Shown here piece by piece: positions 8,866 to 18,111 of a stretch of 64,000 nucleotides of DNA. The notes beneath the pieces were generated by a model. That model saw only the letters and a program-made list of their open reading frames with translations. It was not told the DNA's origin and searched no databases. The DNA lies in the NCBI RefSeq assembly GCF_022026395.1, contig NZ_CP041767.1:885001-949000 (forward strand). The letters are read 5' to 3'. Source of the stretch: Brevibacillus brevis. Its GTDB lineage: Bacteria; Bacillota; Bacilli; Brevibacillales; Brevibacillaceae. A program made the translations under genes and the position numbers. The first letter of the stretch is position 1, and each line of letters begins with the position of its first letter.

Positions 8866-10278
8866 ATGACAGAGAGCAAGCAACTAAAAAAGAAAAGCTT
8901 ACTTCGGCTAGACGCCTACGTCCTTTTGTTTTGCATTTTACTCCTATGTGCGTTGGCTACCTATGTGGTCCCGACTGGAGAATTTGAGCGTGTAAAAAAC
9001 GGCAATGTTACCACGGTTGTACCGGGTAGCTATCATGCGGTGGAGCCAAATCCTACGGGTTTTATCGAGTTTTTTACCGCGATCCAGACAGGGATGGTCA
9101 AAGGGGCGCCGATCATCTTCCTCGTTTTGTTCACAGGCGGTGCTTTAGCTGTTTTGGATAAGACAGGTGCACTCAACGCAGCGATTTTGACTATGGTCCG
9201 AAAACTGGGAAATAGAGAGTGGCTGCTGGTTATTTTGATCACTTCCGTCTTTTCCGTACTGGGTACGTTGGGTGTGATCGTCAACTCCGTCATTGCCTTC
9301 GTTCCACTCGGCATCATGATTGCGAGAGCGATGAAAATGGATGCAATCTTCGGTGTGGCTCTGATTTATCTGGGGGTGTATGCCGGATTTAATACGACAA
9401 TCGCTTTTCCGGGAACACTGGGCTTGTCCCAAGAAATTGCGGAGCTGCCGCTGTTTTCGGGTATCGGATACCGCACCATCATTTATGTTACGTTTGTGAC
9501 CGTTACCATCCTGTACATCGGGCGTTACGCGCGTAAGGTTCGTCAAAACAACAGTATCTTGGAGGGTGAGCTCTTTCCTTCCGATAGTGGTTCAACCACG
9601 ATGGAAGTAGACACGAAAAATGTTGATTTTACTACTCGTCACAAATTGATCCTTGCGTTTACGGGGATCGTTCTGATTGGTTTTATCGTCTGCACGATCT
9701 TGTTCAAATGGGACGTAAACGAGATGTCCGGAATCTTTATTTTTATTGCGATCGGGGTAGGCTTGCTCAACAAGATGAGTGGCAACGATATCGCCAAAAC
9801 GTTCTTAAAAGGCTGTCAAGGGCTGATTTATGGGGCTTTGATTGTCGGTATGGCACGTGCGGTCACGGTCATTTTGGAAGATGGGAAGTTCCTCGATACC
9901 ATCGTGTACGGGCTTGCTACCGTTCTGGAGCCGCTTTCCCCGATGGCTGGGGCAATTGGGATGTTCCTCGGAAGCGCCGGGCTGCACTTCTTGATTTCGT
10001 CCGGTTCAGGTGAAGCCGTTATGTTGATGCCGTTGTTGGCACCATTGGCTGACCTGATGGGCATTACGCGCCAGGTAGCAGTCGAGGCACTGATGCTCGG
10101 AGAAGGTGTGGTCAACTGCATTAACCCGACCTCAGGTGTTCTGATGAGTATTTTGGCGATGAGTGGCATTTCTTACGGCAAGTGGCTGAAGTTCATGCTT
10201 CCACTCACAGCGGTATGGACAGTCCTCTCCATCGTATTTATCGTGATCGGGGTCCTGATTAACTGGGGCCCGTATTAA
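8866..10278 (+). CDS. YfcC/DcuC-type membrane transporter
   Basis: 470 residues with about 12 hydrophobic segments. The start (LLRLDAYVLLFCILLLCALATYVVPTGEFERV) and internal stretches such as NTTIAFPGTLGLSQEIAELPLFSGI and LHFLISSGSGEAVMLMPLLAPLADLMGI match the YfcC family, related to ArcD/DcuC and aminobenzoyl-glutamate type carriers. Cotranscribed with the M20 hydrolase; the pair plausibly imports and cleaves an acylated amino acid or peptide under sigma-54 control. The exact substrate is not readable. Confidence 0.85.
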   Translation: MTESKQLKKKSLLRLDAYVLLFCILLLCALATYVVPTGEFERVKNGNVTTVVPGSYHAVEPNPTGFIEFFTAIQTGMVKGAPIIFLVLFTGGALAVLDKTGALNAAILTMVRKLGNREWLLVILITSVFSVLGTLGVIVNSVIAFVPLGIMIARAMKMDAIFGVALIYLGVYAGFNTTIAFPGTLGLSQEIAELPLFSGIGYRTIIYVTFVTVTILYIGRYARKVRQNNSILEGELFPSDSGSTTMEVDTKNVDFTTRHKLILAFTGIVLIGFIVCTILFKWDVNEMSGIFIFIAIGVGLLNKMSGNDIAKTFLKGCQGLIYGALIVGMARAVTVILEDGKFLDTIVYGLATVLEPLSPMAGAIGMFLGSAGLHFLISSGSGEAVMLMPLLAPLADLMGITRQVAVEALMLGEGVVNCINPTSGVLMSILAMSGISYGKWLKFMLPLTAVWTVLSIVFIVIGVLINWGPY

Positions 10279-10335
10279 TCCAACATTCGATGACAAGAAA
10301 GACCTGTCCTCTGCCAGCTTTCTGATGCTAGAAAA

Positions 10336-10376
10336 AAATCCCCCAACGGCTACTAGCTTTGGGGGATTTCCTTTTC
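10336..10376. terminator. bidirectional terminator
   Basis: AAATCCCCCAA (10336-10346) pairs with TTGGGGGATTT (10359-10369), flanked by A and T runs, between the convergent transporter and ktrB genes. Confidence 0.85.
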
Positions 10377-10377
10377 T

Positions 10378-11736
10378 CTATTGACCAATGATAATGCGTT
10401 CTTTCGGATAATGGTAGCGTACGATTCGGTCATTGCGCTTCAAGAAGAGGAGCAAATTGATAATCCCGATACGTCCGATCATCATCGTAATAATCAGAAT
10501 GAGCTTGCCGCCTATGCCCATCTGAGCCGTTATCCCGGTAGACAATCCGGTCGTACCGAATGCAGAGCAGACCTCGAACAAGACGTGCTGGAAAGGTAAA
10601 TCCTCCAGCCAGACGAGTAGCATGACCGCTGTGAACACCAGGATGATCGCGATGAAAAAGACAGTGAAGGAGCGCTGAATGTCCTCATCAACGAGTTCTC
10701 TTCCGAACACCTTTACTTCCTTGTAGCCACGCATGTTGGCAAAAACCGAGGCAATCAGGACGAAGAACGTCGTGGTGCGTATCCCACCGCCCACGCTGCT
10801 CGGCGAGGCGCCAATGAACATCATCCCGGAGAGCATGATGAGTGTTGTGGTCGACAAGAGGCTGATATCCATCGTAGCCAAGCCGCCGCTTCGCGAAGAG
10901 ACGGAGTGAAACAACGAATAGAACAACATTTCATGCCAGGTCTTATCGGCCAAAAACTGATTTCGTTCAAAAACGAAAATGAGCAGGGCACCAATGGCGA
11001 TCAAGGAAAAGAACGTCAGTGTCGTAATCTTGGTGAAGAGCGAAAAGGTGAAACGCACTTTTGCACGGCGATAGGAAAAGTACGTTCTCAGTTCCACGAG
11101 GACGGGAAACCCGATCGCTCCACAAATAATCAAGATCATCACGATAGTCTGAAACACATAATCGTGGGTAAAGTCGAGCATGGAGTTTCCGTGCAGGTCA
11201 AACCCGGCATTCGTAAAAGCACTGACAGAGGCAAAGTAACCGTGGTAGAACGCGGTGTACCAGTCGTCGTAGTAGCCGGCGTAAATAAAATGACTGCCTA
11301 ACAGGATGGTTCCCGCTAGCTCGATCAAGAGTGCAATCACGAGAATATTGCGCATCAGGTCGACCAGACCGGACAATGTGGAGCGGTTGTGGTCCGTCGC
11401 GATCCAGATGCGCTGTTCCAGACCGATTTTTTGGCCCATGAGGATCCAAATGAACGTTCCCAGTGTCATGATTCCGACCCCACCAACCTGGAAGAGCAAC
11501 GTAAGAAAGAGAATCCCCCACTGGTTGAAAACCTCATGAATCGTAATGACAGTCAGCCCGGTAACGCTGATGGCACTCGCCGCGGTAAACAAAGAGTCAA
11601 TAAAAGAAAGAGAGGCTCCCGGCAAGTGAAAAAACGGCAATGACAGAAGAAACGCTGAGATCAGAATGAGCCCAACGTAGGCGAACACGATGATTTGAAC
11701 AGATGTCAATCGACGCTTTTGATTGGATGATAACAA
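10378..11736 (-). CDS. ktrB: KtrB/TrkH-type potassium uptake channel subunit
   Basis: 452 residues built from four membrane-pore-membrane repeats. The pore loops with their selectivity-filter glycines are visible: SAISVTGLTV, SVSAFTNAGFDL, SVSSRSGGLATMD and SAFGTTGLSTGI. Length and the absence of a TrkH N-terminal extension favour KtrB/KtrD. No KtrA/KtrC regulatory subunit lies next to it, as is usual for the unlinked ktrC/ktrD arrangement of Bacillus. Confidence 0.9.
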   Translation of the reverse strand: MLSSNQKRRLTSVQIIVFAYVGLILISAFLLSLPFFHLPGASLSFIDSLFTAASAISVTGLTVITIHEVFNQWGILFLTLLFQVGGVGIMTLGTFIWILMGQKIGLEQRIWIATDHNRSTLSGLVDLMRNILVIALLIELAGTILLGSHFIYAGYYDDWYTAFYHGYFASVSAFTNAGFDLHGNSMLDFTHDYVFQTIVMILIICGAIGFPVLVELRTYFSYRRAKVRFTFSLFTKITTLTFFSLIAIGALLIFVFERNQFLADKTWHEMLFYSLFHSVSSRSGGLATMDISLLSTTTLIMLSGMMFIGASPSSVGGGIRTTTFFVLIASVFANMRGYKEVKVFGRELVDEDIQRSFTVFFIAIILVFTAVMLLVWLEDLPFQHVLFEVCSAFGTTGLSTGITAQMGIGGKLILIITMMIGRIGIINLLLFLKRNDRIVRYHYPKERIIIGQ

Positions 11737-11898
11737 AATAAATGGCCTCCTGAATAAGCTTCATGAGGATTATCATACCAAATAAATGAAGGGAAGCAAA
11801 AGCACGGAAAAGATCAGTTGACAATGTATCCGCAATAATGGTAAAGTTCAGAAGTATTTATTGGAAATTCAAAATATTAATGGAAAGGTGGGCTAGTC

Positions 11899-11973
11899 AT
11901 GAAAAGAATTGTACGCATGGGTCATCCATACAAGGGCATACATGACGTAACCCCACCATTGATACGAGCGTAG
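11899..11973 (+). CDS. leader peptide of the bmrCD-type transporter operon
   Basis: A 24-codon ORF starting MKRIVRMGHPYKG and ending LIRA, preceded by GGAAAGGTGGG. It sits between a probable promoter region and two hairpins ahead of the ABC exporter genes. In B. subtilis the homologous operon bmrBCD is controlled by translation of a leader peptide (BmrB) with transcription attenuation; the layout here matches that idea. Its GGTGGG (11887-11892) can pair with CCCACC near its own 3' end (11952-11957), so ribosome position would change folding. Confidence 0.6.
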   Translation: MKRIVRMGHPYKGIHDVTPPLIRA

Positions 11974-11985
11974 TATCGTTTTTTT
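11961..11985 (+). terminator. first leader hairpin with T run
   Basis: GATAC (11961-11965) pairs with GTATC (11973-11977), followed by seven T. The stem overlaps the end of the leader ORF, so a ribosome there would prevent it forming. The stem is short, hence weak alone. Confidence 0.45.
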
Positions 11986-11999
11986 GATCTCGTTAACAT

Positions 12000-12040
12000 G
12001 GCGTAGGTTACCTTTTGTAGCCTGCGCCTTTTCTATTTTT
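12000..12040 (+). terminator. attenuator terminator before bmrC
   Basis: A 12-bp stem, GGCGTAGGTTAC (12000-12011) with GTAGCCTGCGCC (12017-12028) using G-U pairs, then TTTTCTATTTTT. It lies between the leader ORF and bmrC and fits an attenuation terminator. Confidence 0.7.
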
Positions 12041-12132
12041 GTTGAGGAAAAGGCATGTTGCTCACGGGCGATGTGTCTTTTTTGTCCCTAAAAAAGGCAC
12101 CCAGCCAGCTAAAGAGAGGGGAGAAACAAAAG

Positions 12133-13884
12133 ATGTTCTCGGTTTTGGCAAAGCTTGATTGGTTTTTCAAGGAGCATTGGAAACGTTATACGGTCGCTAT
12201 TCTGCTATTGATTCTAGGCGGCCTACTGGAGATTATCCCTCCAAAAATCATCGGGGTGGCTATTGATGAGATTCACCTGGGGACGCTAACTGGAGAGCGG
12301 CTGGTATCCATTTTGCTGTTTTTCGGCGTATTGTCTGTCGCGATTTATTGGGTCAATTTTATCTGGATTCGCCAGCTGTTCGGGGGAGCGTTTCTGGCGG
12401 AACGGACGTTGCGTTCGAAGCTTATGACGCATTTTTTGCGGATGACGCCAACGTTTTATCAGCGCAATCGTACCGGTGATCTGATGGCGCGAGCGACAAA
12501 TGACCTCAAGGCTGTCTCAATGACGACAGGCTTCGGGATTTTGACGATGGTGGATTCGCTATCTTTTACAGGGGCAATCGTGCTGACAATGGGCTTTTTG
12601 ATCAGTTGGAAGCTGACCTTAGCGGCGATCCTTCCATTGCCGTTCATGGCCTATATCATCAAGCAGTATGGGAAAAAAATTCACGAGCGATTTTCAACCG
12701 CACAATCCTCGTTTGGCGAGCTAAACGATCGCGTACTGGAATCTGTCTCTGGTGTTCGTGTGATTCGAGCTTACGTACAGGAAATGGCGGATCAGGAGCG
12801 CTTTCGTCAAAAAACACATGAAGTGTATCAAAAAAATATCGATGTAGCGAGAATCGATTCGTTGATTGAGCCGACCGTCAAAATATTGGTTGGGATCAGT
12901 TATATGATCGGCTTGATCTACGGTGGCTATCTTGTGTTTCAAAGAGAACTGACCTTGGGAGAGCTGGTCTCGTTTAACGTCTATCTCGGGATGCTCATTT
13001 GGCCGATGTTTGCGATTGGCGAATTGATCAATGTAATGCAAAGAGGAAGTGCCTCGCTGGATCGGGTCAATGAAACCTTGGCTTACGAAGCCGATGTGAC
13101 GGATCACGACAGACCGGTTCATATTGCAGTACCAGAAGTCATTCGATTTGACTCCGTGACATTCCGCTATCCATCTGCGCAGGTTGACCAACTAGTGGAT
13201 GTCTCCTTTACCCTTGGTCGGGGGCAAACGCTAGGAATCGTCGGGCGTACGGGAAGCGGGAAATCCACGCTGGTGCGACAGTTGCTTCGCGAATTTCCGG
13301 TAGGACGGGGAGCTATCAGTGTTTCGGGAGAGGCGCTAGAACAGATCAGCCTGGATAACATCAAGAGTTGGATCGGCTATGTACCGCAGGAGCAGATTCT
13401 GTTCTCGAAGACAGTCCGCGAAAACATCCTGTTCGGGAACAACGAGGCAACAGAAGAACAATTACAGGAAGTATTGAAGCAGGCAGCGTTTGCTAGGGAT
13501 GTGCAACTACTGCCTGAAGGCTTGCAAACGCTCGTTGGTGAAAAAGGCGTAGCCCTTTCTGGCGGGCAAAAACAGCGGGTCTCGATTGCCCGGGCTCTTT
13601 TGGTCAATCCGGAGATCTTGATTCTCGATGATGCCATGTCAGCCGTGGATGGAAAAACCGAAGCGGAGATGATCGCCAATATTCGCCGGGAGCGTGCAGG
13701 TAAAACAACACTGATCACCACACATCGCTTATCGGCCGTCCAGCATGCAGATTGGATTCTCGTCATGGACGAAGGGCGAATCGTCGAGGAAGGTACACAT
13801 GCACAGCTAGTGGAGCTGGGCGGTTGGTATAAAGAACAATTCGAGAAACAGCAGATTGAAGCGACGCTGACAGAAAGCGGGTGA
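12133..13884 (+). CDS. bmrC: heterodimeric multidrug ABC exporter subunit, BmrC (YheI) type
   Basis: 583 residues from the ATG preceded by GAGAGGGGAG (12114-12123). The start MFSVLAKLDWFFKEHWKRY resembles B. subtilis YheI/BmrC. A six-helix transmembrane domain is followed by a nucleotide-binding domain with Walker A GRTGSGKST, signature LSGGQKQR and Walker B LILDDAMSAVDG. The residue after Walker B is Asp rather than the catalytic Glu, so this subunit contributes the degenerate ATP site, as known for BmrC. The partner gene starts four bases after its stop. An upstream in-frame ATG at 12055 would add 26 non-conserved residues and is rejected. Confidence 0.92.
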   Translation: MFSVLAKLDWFFKEHWKRYTVAILLLILGGLLEIIPPKIIGVAIDEIHLGTLTGERLVSILLFFGVLSVAIYWVNFIWIRQLFGGAFLAERTLRSKLMTHFLRMTPTFYQRNRTGDLMARATNDLKAVSMTTGFGILTMVDSLSFTGAIVLTMGFLISWKLTLAAILPLPFMAYIIKQYGKKIHERFSTAQSSFGELNDRVLESVSGVRVIRAYVQEMADQERFRQKTHEVYQKNIDVARIDSLIEPTVKILVGISYMIGLIYGGYLVFQRELTLGELVSFNVYLGMLIWPMFAIGELINVMQRGSASLDRVNETLAYEADVTDHDRPVHIAVPEVIRFDSVTFRYPSAQVDQLVDVSFTLGRGQTLGIVGRTGSGKSTLVRQLLREFPVGRGAISVSGEALEQISLDNIKSWIGYVPQEQILFSKTVRENILFGNNEATEEQLQEVLKQAAFARDVQLLPEGLQTLVGEKGVALSGGQKQRVSIARALLVNPEILILDDAMSAVDGKTEAEMIANIRRERAGKTTLITTHRLSAVQHADWILVMDEGRIVEEGTHAQLVELGGWYKEQFEKQQIEATLTESG

Positions 13885-13888
13885 ATGA

Positions 13889-15946
13889 ATGACGACAGGG
13901 AAAAGGCTAGTCCATTATGCATCCATTTTTAAAAAGACGATCCTTCTGGCGATATTGATGCTGTCCATCTCGGTTGGGGCAGAACTGACGGGACCGTTTT
14001 TGGCAAAAAAAATGATCGATACGCACATCATGGGCATTGAATTCCCGTGGTATGAGACGGCACAGCGCGAGGATTCCGTGTTATACAAAGGGAAGTACTA
14101 CACGAGACAGGACCACTTGGCAGCAGGGGAGAGCACAGGTGGGGAAGTTCGTGTTTTACAAGTAGGACGCGACTATTATTTCTTGAATCAGGCGATTTCG
14201 TATGATGGGCAGCGCTCCATTGAGGATGGGAAGCTCGTCATTGTCAAAGGTGCGGATCGAGCGGAGTACCAGGCCACTCTCTTAAGCAATCAGGAGATAT
14301 TCGAATTTTTTCGGCCAGAGACAAGCGGATTGCTCACACTGGCAGCTCTCTATTTCGGATTATTGGTAGTTGCCTCACTTTTCCATTATGGACAAAAATT
14401 TTTATGGCAAAAATCAGCGAATCAGGTCATCGAGAGACTTCGTATTGACGTGTTCGCGCATATTCAACGATTACCGATTCAATATTTCGATCATCTCCCT
14501 GCCGGGAAGGTGGTTGCTCGTGTCACAAACGATACGGAGGCAATCCGTGAGCTGTTTACGAATGTGCTCGGCAACTTTATTACGAGCGGGATTTATTTAG
14601 TCGGTATTTTCGCAGCCCTGTTCTTGCTTGATGTACGGCTCGCGCTCGTTTGTCTGGTCATTTTGCCAATCATGGTCGTGTGGATTTACTTGTACCGCAA
14701 GTACGCCTCTGCATTCAACCATGTCATACGGGCACGCATCAGTGACATCAACGGAATGATCAATGAGTCGATCCAAGGGATGCCGATCATTCAGGCATTT
14801 CGCAGAGAAAAGGAAACGATGCGGGAATTCGGCGAACTAAACGAAGAACTGTTCACCTATCAAAATAAAATGCTACGGCTCAATGCGACCGCTTCGTTTA
14901 ACCTGGTTCAGTTCATCCGCAATATCGCGTTTGTGTTGTTCATCTGGTATTTCGGCGGAGCGTCCCTCGGTATAGGTACACTGCTCTCGCTTGGTGTCCT
15001 CTACGCATTCGTCGATTATCTCAACCGCTTGTTCCAGCCGATGACACAAATCGTCAACCAACTGGCGAACCTGGAGCAATCTCTCGTTGCGGCATCACGT
15101 GTTTTTGAACTGCTGGATGAAGAAGGCGTTGACGTTGATCCTGTAAAGGTTCCGTGCTATCAGGGGAATGTCCGTTTTGACGATGTTTCTTTTGCCTACA
15201 AAGACGACCAATATGTGTTGAAAAACATTTCATTCGAAGCTTGGCCAGGAGAGACAGTGGCACTGGTTGGTCACACAGGCTCGGGAAAAAGCTCGATTAT
15301 CAATCTGTTACTCCGCTTCTATGATGTTAACAGAGGAGCGATTATGATTGATGGGCGCAATGTCCAGTCGTTTTCCAAACAGCAGCTTCGGCAGCATATG
15401 GCTATTGTTTTGCAGGACCCGTTTTTGTTTACAGGAACAATTCGTTCCAATGTGAGTCTGGATGATCCGTCGATTTCGCCGGAAAAAGTGGAGAAGGCCT
15501 TGTGTGATGTAGGGGCAGACCAACTGTTCCGCAGTCTTCCGCAAGGATTCGATGAACCTGTTATCGAGAAGGGCAGCACGCTTTCACTCGGACAGCGTCA
15601 GTTGATTTCGTTTGCGCGTGCTCTCGCGTTTGACCCGGCTATCCTTATTCTGGATGAAGCGACTGCCAGCATTGACACGGAAACAGAGGGCATTATTCAA
15701 AATGCACTTGAAGTGTTGAAAAAAGGGAGAACGACCTTCATCATTGCTCATCGCCTGTCTACGATCAAAAATGCAGATCAAATTCTCGTACTGGATCGAG
15801 GCAGAATTGTAGAGCGAGGAAAGCATGAAGACTTGATGGAGAAGCAAGGCAGGTACTATCAGATGTATCAATTGCAGCAAGGGAACAAAGAAGTGCGGGT
15901 GCAAGAGGCAGTAGGTAAGCACGGGAGCGCCGCAGCTCTTACCTAG
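13889..15946 (+). CDS. bmrD: heterodimeric multidrug ABC exporter subunit, BmrD (YheH) type
   Basis: 685 residues. Between the first two transmembrane helices there is an extra extracytoplasmic domain (about residues 45-140), a known BmrD trait. The nucleotide-binding domain has Walker A GHTGSGKSS, Walker B LILDEATASID with the catalytic Glu, and a degenerate signature LSLGQRQ in place of LSGGQ. Together with BmrC this gives one canonical and one degenerate ATP site. The family exports structurally diverse drugs and is induced by ribosome-targeting antibiotics in B. subtilis. Confidence 0.92.
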   Translation: MTTGKRLVHYASIFKKTILLAILMLSISVGAELTGPFLAKKMIDTHIMGIEFPWYETAQREDSVLYKGKYYTRQDHLAAGESTGGEVRVLQVGRDYYFLNQAISYDGQRSIEDGKLVIVKGADRAEYQATLLSNQEIFEFFRPETSGLLTLAALYFGLLVVASLFHYGQKFLWQKSANQVIERLRIDVFAHIQRLPIQYFDHLPAGKVVARVTNDTEAIRELFTNVLGNFITSGIYLVGIFAALFLLDVRLALVCLVILPIMVVWIYLYRKYASAFNHVIRARISDINGMINESIQGMPIIQAFRREKETMREFGELNEELFTYQNKMLRLNATASFNLVQFIRNIAFVLFIWYFGGASLGIGTLLSLGVLYAFVDYLNRLFQPMTQIVNQLANLEQSLVAASRVFELLDEEGVDVDPVKVPCYQGNVRFDDVSFAYKDDQYVLKNISFEAWPGETVALVGHTGSGKSSIINLLLRFYDVNRGAIMIDGRNVQSFSKQQLRQHMAIVLQDPFLFTGTIRSNVSLDDPSISPEKVEKALCDVGADQLFRSLPQGFDEPVIEKGSTLSLGQRQLISFARALAFDPAILILDEATASIDTETEGIIQNALEVLKKGRTTFIIAHRLSTIKNADQILVLDRGRIVERGKHEDLMEKQGRYYQMYQLQQGNKEVRVQEAVGKHGSAAALT

Positions 15947-15952
15947 TTTTTT
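15912..15952 (+). terminator. terminator overlapping the end of bmrD
   Basis: TAGGTAAG (15912-15919) pairs with CTTACCTA (15938-15945) and is followed by GTTTTTT; the stem includes the bmrD stop codon. Confidence 0.7.
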
Positions 15953-16019
15953 CTACTCTTTTCGCTTCTTGAACGGTAAGATAGAGCATAGAAGTATGGA
16001 CTTTTCAGGAGGGATCATC

Positions 16020-16346
16020 ATGCCACATCTTATCGTTCGAGGCATTCAAGCTGAACAAATGGCTACGATTAGCGAACCGCTTGCAGTGGAGCTTGCTGCA
16101 CTCTGCCAATGCGGTACAGACAATTTCACAATCGAATGCTTGCATACAACAGGCGTTTTTGGCGGGAAGATCGTGGAGTCGTTTCCTTTTATTGAAGTAG
16201 CATGGTTTGAGCGGGGACAAGAAATTCGTGACCAGTTTGCCCAAATTGTAACGAAGCATGTCTTATCTCTTGGCATCCTAGAAGTGGAAATGGCATTTGT
16301 CGCTTATCAAAAAGAAAGCTATTACGCCAACGGAGAGCATTTCTAA
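16020..16346 (+). CDS. DUF1904-like small protein
   Basis: 108 residues from the ATG that follows CAGGAGGGATCATC. Sequence PHLIVRGIQAEQMATISEPLAVELAALCQC ... ESFPFIEVAWFERGQEIRDQFAQIVT fits the DUF1904 family, whose fold resembles tautomerases such as 4-oxalocrotonate tautomerase, though no catalytic Pro1 assignment can be proven here. Monocistronic, ended by a strong hairpin. Confidence 0.7.
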   Translation: MPHLIVRGIQAEQMATISEPLAVELAALCQCGTDNFTIECLHTTGVFGGKIVESFPFIEVAWFERGQEIRDQFAQIVTKHVLSLGILEVEMAFVAYQKESYYANGEHF

Positions 16347-16436
16347 AGAGCAGCCGACAGGTGCTGTCGATTTCCCGGGAAAGAATAAAGACATTCGACA
16401 AAAGTATAGACAAACAAATGAATGCAAGCATGGAAT

Positions 16437-16500
16437 AAGGGTGTTCCTTCCTGTAGTACGAGGTTCTTCGTACGAGACGGGTGGAACACCCTTTTCATTT
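16437..16500 (+). terminator. intrinsic terminator
   Basis: AAGGGTGTTCC (16437-16447) pairs with GGAACACCCTT (16483-16493), then TTTCATTTTATT; a smaller hairpin CGTACGA lies in its loop. Confidence 0.75.
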
Positions 16501-16583
16501 TATTAGCAGAACCAAAAATTTCTAAAATAGGTGTCACAAACAAAAGATGCCAGTTGTTATTCATAGTGAGAGGAGGGCAAACC

Positions 16584-17156
16584 GTGGAAAAAACAGAGAT
16601 AGAGCGCCTGCTGATCGAAATAAAAGCGGGTTCTCTTGAGCAATACGAACTCATCATCGATCACTATCAACAACCGATCTTTACATACTGCTATCACATG
16701 CTCGGTCATCGCCAAGATGCGGAAGACGCTGTCCAGGAAGTTCTGTTTCGTGCCTACGAGCATCTTGACCAGTATACGTACTCGCTGTCATTTTCTGCAT
16801 GGCTGTACCGGATCGCTTACAACCATTGTGCGAATGTACTAAAGCGCAGGAAATTAAGTCGCGTGTTGCCCTTTTTGTACAACCGTGATCAGGATGGACG
16901 CAATTATGTCGAGGAGAGCATCGACAGCAATTATCTCGGAGAGCCGATCGAGCGTATTTGGAAACGGCTGTCCGCTGAAGAACGAACACTCATTTTCCTG
17001 CGTGTGCTAGAGGAAAGAGAGTACGAGGAAATATCGGAGCTGATGGACAAAAATCCTGCGGCTCTGCGCAAGCAATTCGAACGCGTTTTGAAAAAGTGCA
17101 AACGTTATTTGCCAACGATGGAAGGGGTGGCCGCTAATGGACAAAAATCCGTTTAA
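16584..17156 (+). CDS. ECF (group 4) sigma factor
   Basis: 190 residues from a GTG start with AGGAGGG at 16571-16577. Region 2 is clear (YHMLGHRQDAEDAVQEVLFRAYEHLDQY ... FSAWLYRIAYNHCANVLKRRK) and region 4 follows (LSAEERTLIFLRVLEEREYEEISELM). The next gene overlaps by 20 bases, a layout typical for ECF sigma factors and their membrane regulators. A possible self-controlled promoter GAACC (16509-16513), 17 bases, GTGTC (16531-16535) lies upstream, but this is weak. Confidence 0.9.
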   Translation: MEKTEIERLLIEIKAGSLEQYELIIDHYQQPIFTYCYHMLGHRQDAEDAVQEVLFRAYEHLDQYTYSLSFSAWLYRIAYNHCANVLKRRKLSRVLPFLYNRDQDGRNYVEESIDSNYLGEPIERIWKRLSAEERTLIFLRVLEEREYEEISELMDKNPAALRKQFERVLKKCKRYLPTMEGVAANGQKSV

Positions 17157-18111
17157 TCGCATGCAAGACATGCTGAGAGCGAAGCCAGTCCCGAAAGTCG
17201 ATGTCAAACATAAAGTCATGGCAGCAATTCGCGCCAAGGAAAACAAGGAGGAGAAAGTCGTGAAAAAGAAAATAGGTTTGCTAGTCACTGTAGGTATGCT
17301 CGTCGGAGCGTCTTCTGTATGGGCAGGAGTAGAAATGATTCAATTGAAAAATGAGAAGGGCGAAGTAGTGCTAAAGCTTAAACAAATGAGTATGGAAGAA
17401 CAGCAACAAAAGATGCAACAGCTCCCCCCTGACATAAAGGATCAGATCAAGAATCGAAATGCAGAGATTTTTAAACAGTTGGATACGGGGGAACAAATCG
17501 TCAATGGATTAAAACCTGGCGAAGCGGTTGCCATTTATTGGCCGCTGACAAAACTTCAGTTGGAATCAAATCCAAACAGTACTCCGTTCGTAGATGTTCG
17601 ATCCAAGCCTTTTACCTATACAACGTGGAAGAACATGGAACAAAAGGTTGGCCATCTGTTCAAGGTACCGGCAGAGCTGGGGATGGATTTCAAGTTTGTA
17701 GCAGGTGAAGCGATCTATCTTCCAAGTGACAAGTATGATGAGAAAGCGATGAAAGAGGAACAAGAAAGAACGAAAAAAGAATACGTGGTACAACCAATTC
17801 CATTATCAGACAAGCTTCGTGATGCAGAGATTGAGTACAAGGGCCAAAAAGGAAGTGCTTTCTTAGAAGTCTCCATCCTGGGTGACAACAATAAAAGTGG
17901 AGGTACACTTGCGGAGAATTTGGAGAAAGTCATGATTGACGACAATGAAGCCGTGTACTCCACTTTCGTACCTGAAAATGGGGACACCGTTCACTCTTTG
18001 GATTGGGTGAAAAATGGGACAAAGATTAACTATAGCTTGAGAGCCAAGATGAGTGTAAGTACGAAAGTAGAGCTGCTGAAAATGGCGGAACAAATCAATC
18101 AAGCAAAATAA
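17137..18111 (+). CDS. membrane protein, probable regulator partner of the ECF sigma factor
   Basis: 324 residues. A short N-terminal cytoplasmic segment (about 45 residues, rich in Lys/Glu) is followed by a single hydrophobic segment (IGLLVTVGMLVGASSVWAGV) and a long extracytoplasmic part with no recognised fold. This type II topology and the 20-base overlap with the sigma gene suggest an anti-sigma-like role. No zinc-binding HXXXCXXC motif is visible, so function is inferred from context only. Confidence 0.55.
   Translation: MDKNPFNRMQDMLRAKPVPKVDVKHKVMAAIRAKENKEEKVVKKKIGLLVTVGMLVGASSVWAGVEMIQLKNEKGEVVLKLKQMSMEEQQQKMQQLPPDIKDQIKNRNAEIFKQLDTGEQIVNGLKPGEAVAIYWPLTKLQLESNPNSTPFVDVRSKPFTYTTWKNMEQKVGHLFKVPAELGMDFKFVAGEAIYLPSDKYDEKAMKEEQERTKKEYVVQPIPLSDKLRDAEIEYKGQKGSAFLEVSILGDNNKSGGTLAENLEKVMIDDNEAVYSTFVPENGDTVHSLDWVKNGTKINYSLRAKMSVSTKVELLKMAEQINQAK

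Noticed and set aside
8251..8883. Long minus-strand open frames inside the amidohydrolase and similar antisense frames elsewhere
   Set aside because: No ribosome binding sites, no recognisable domains, and they mirror real genes in GC-rich codon positions.
12055..12132. Upstream in-frame ATG extending bmrC by 26 residues
   Set aside because: The extension is not membrane-like or conserved, and the ATG at 12133 has a strong ribosome binding site and the family N-terminus; the extra part belongs to the leader region.
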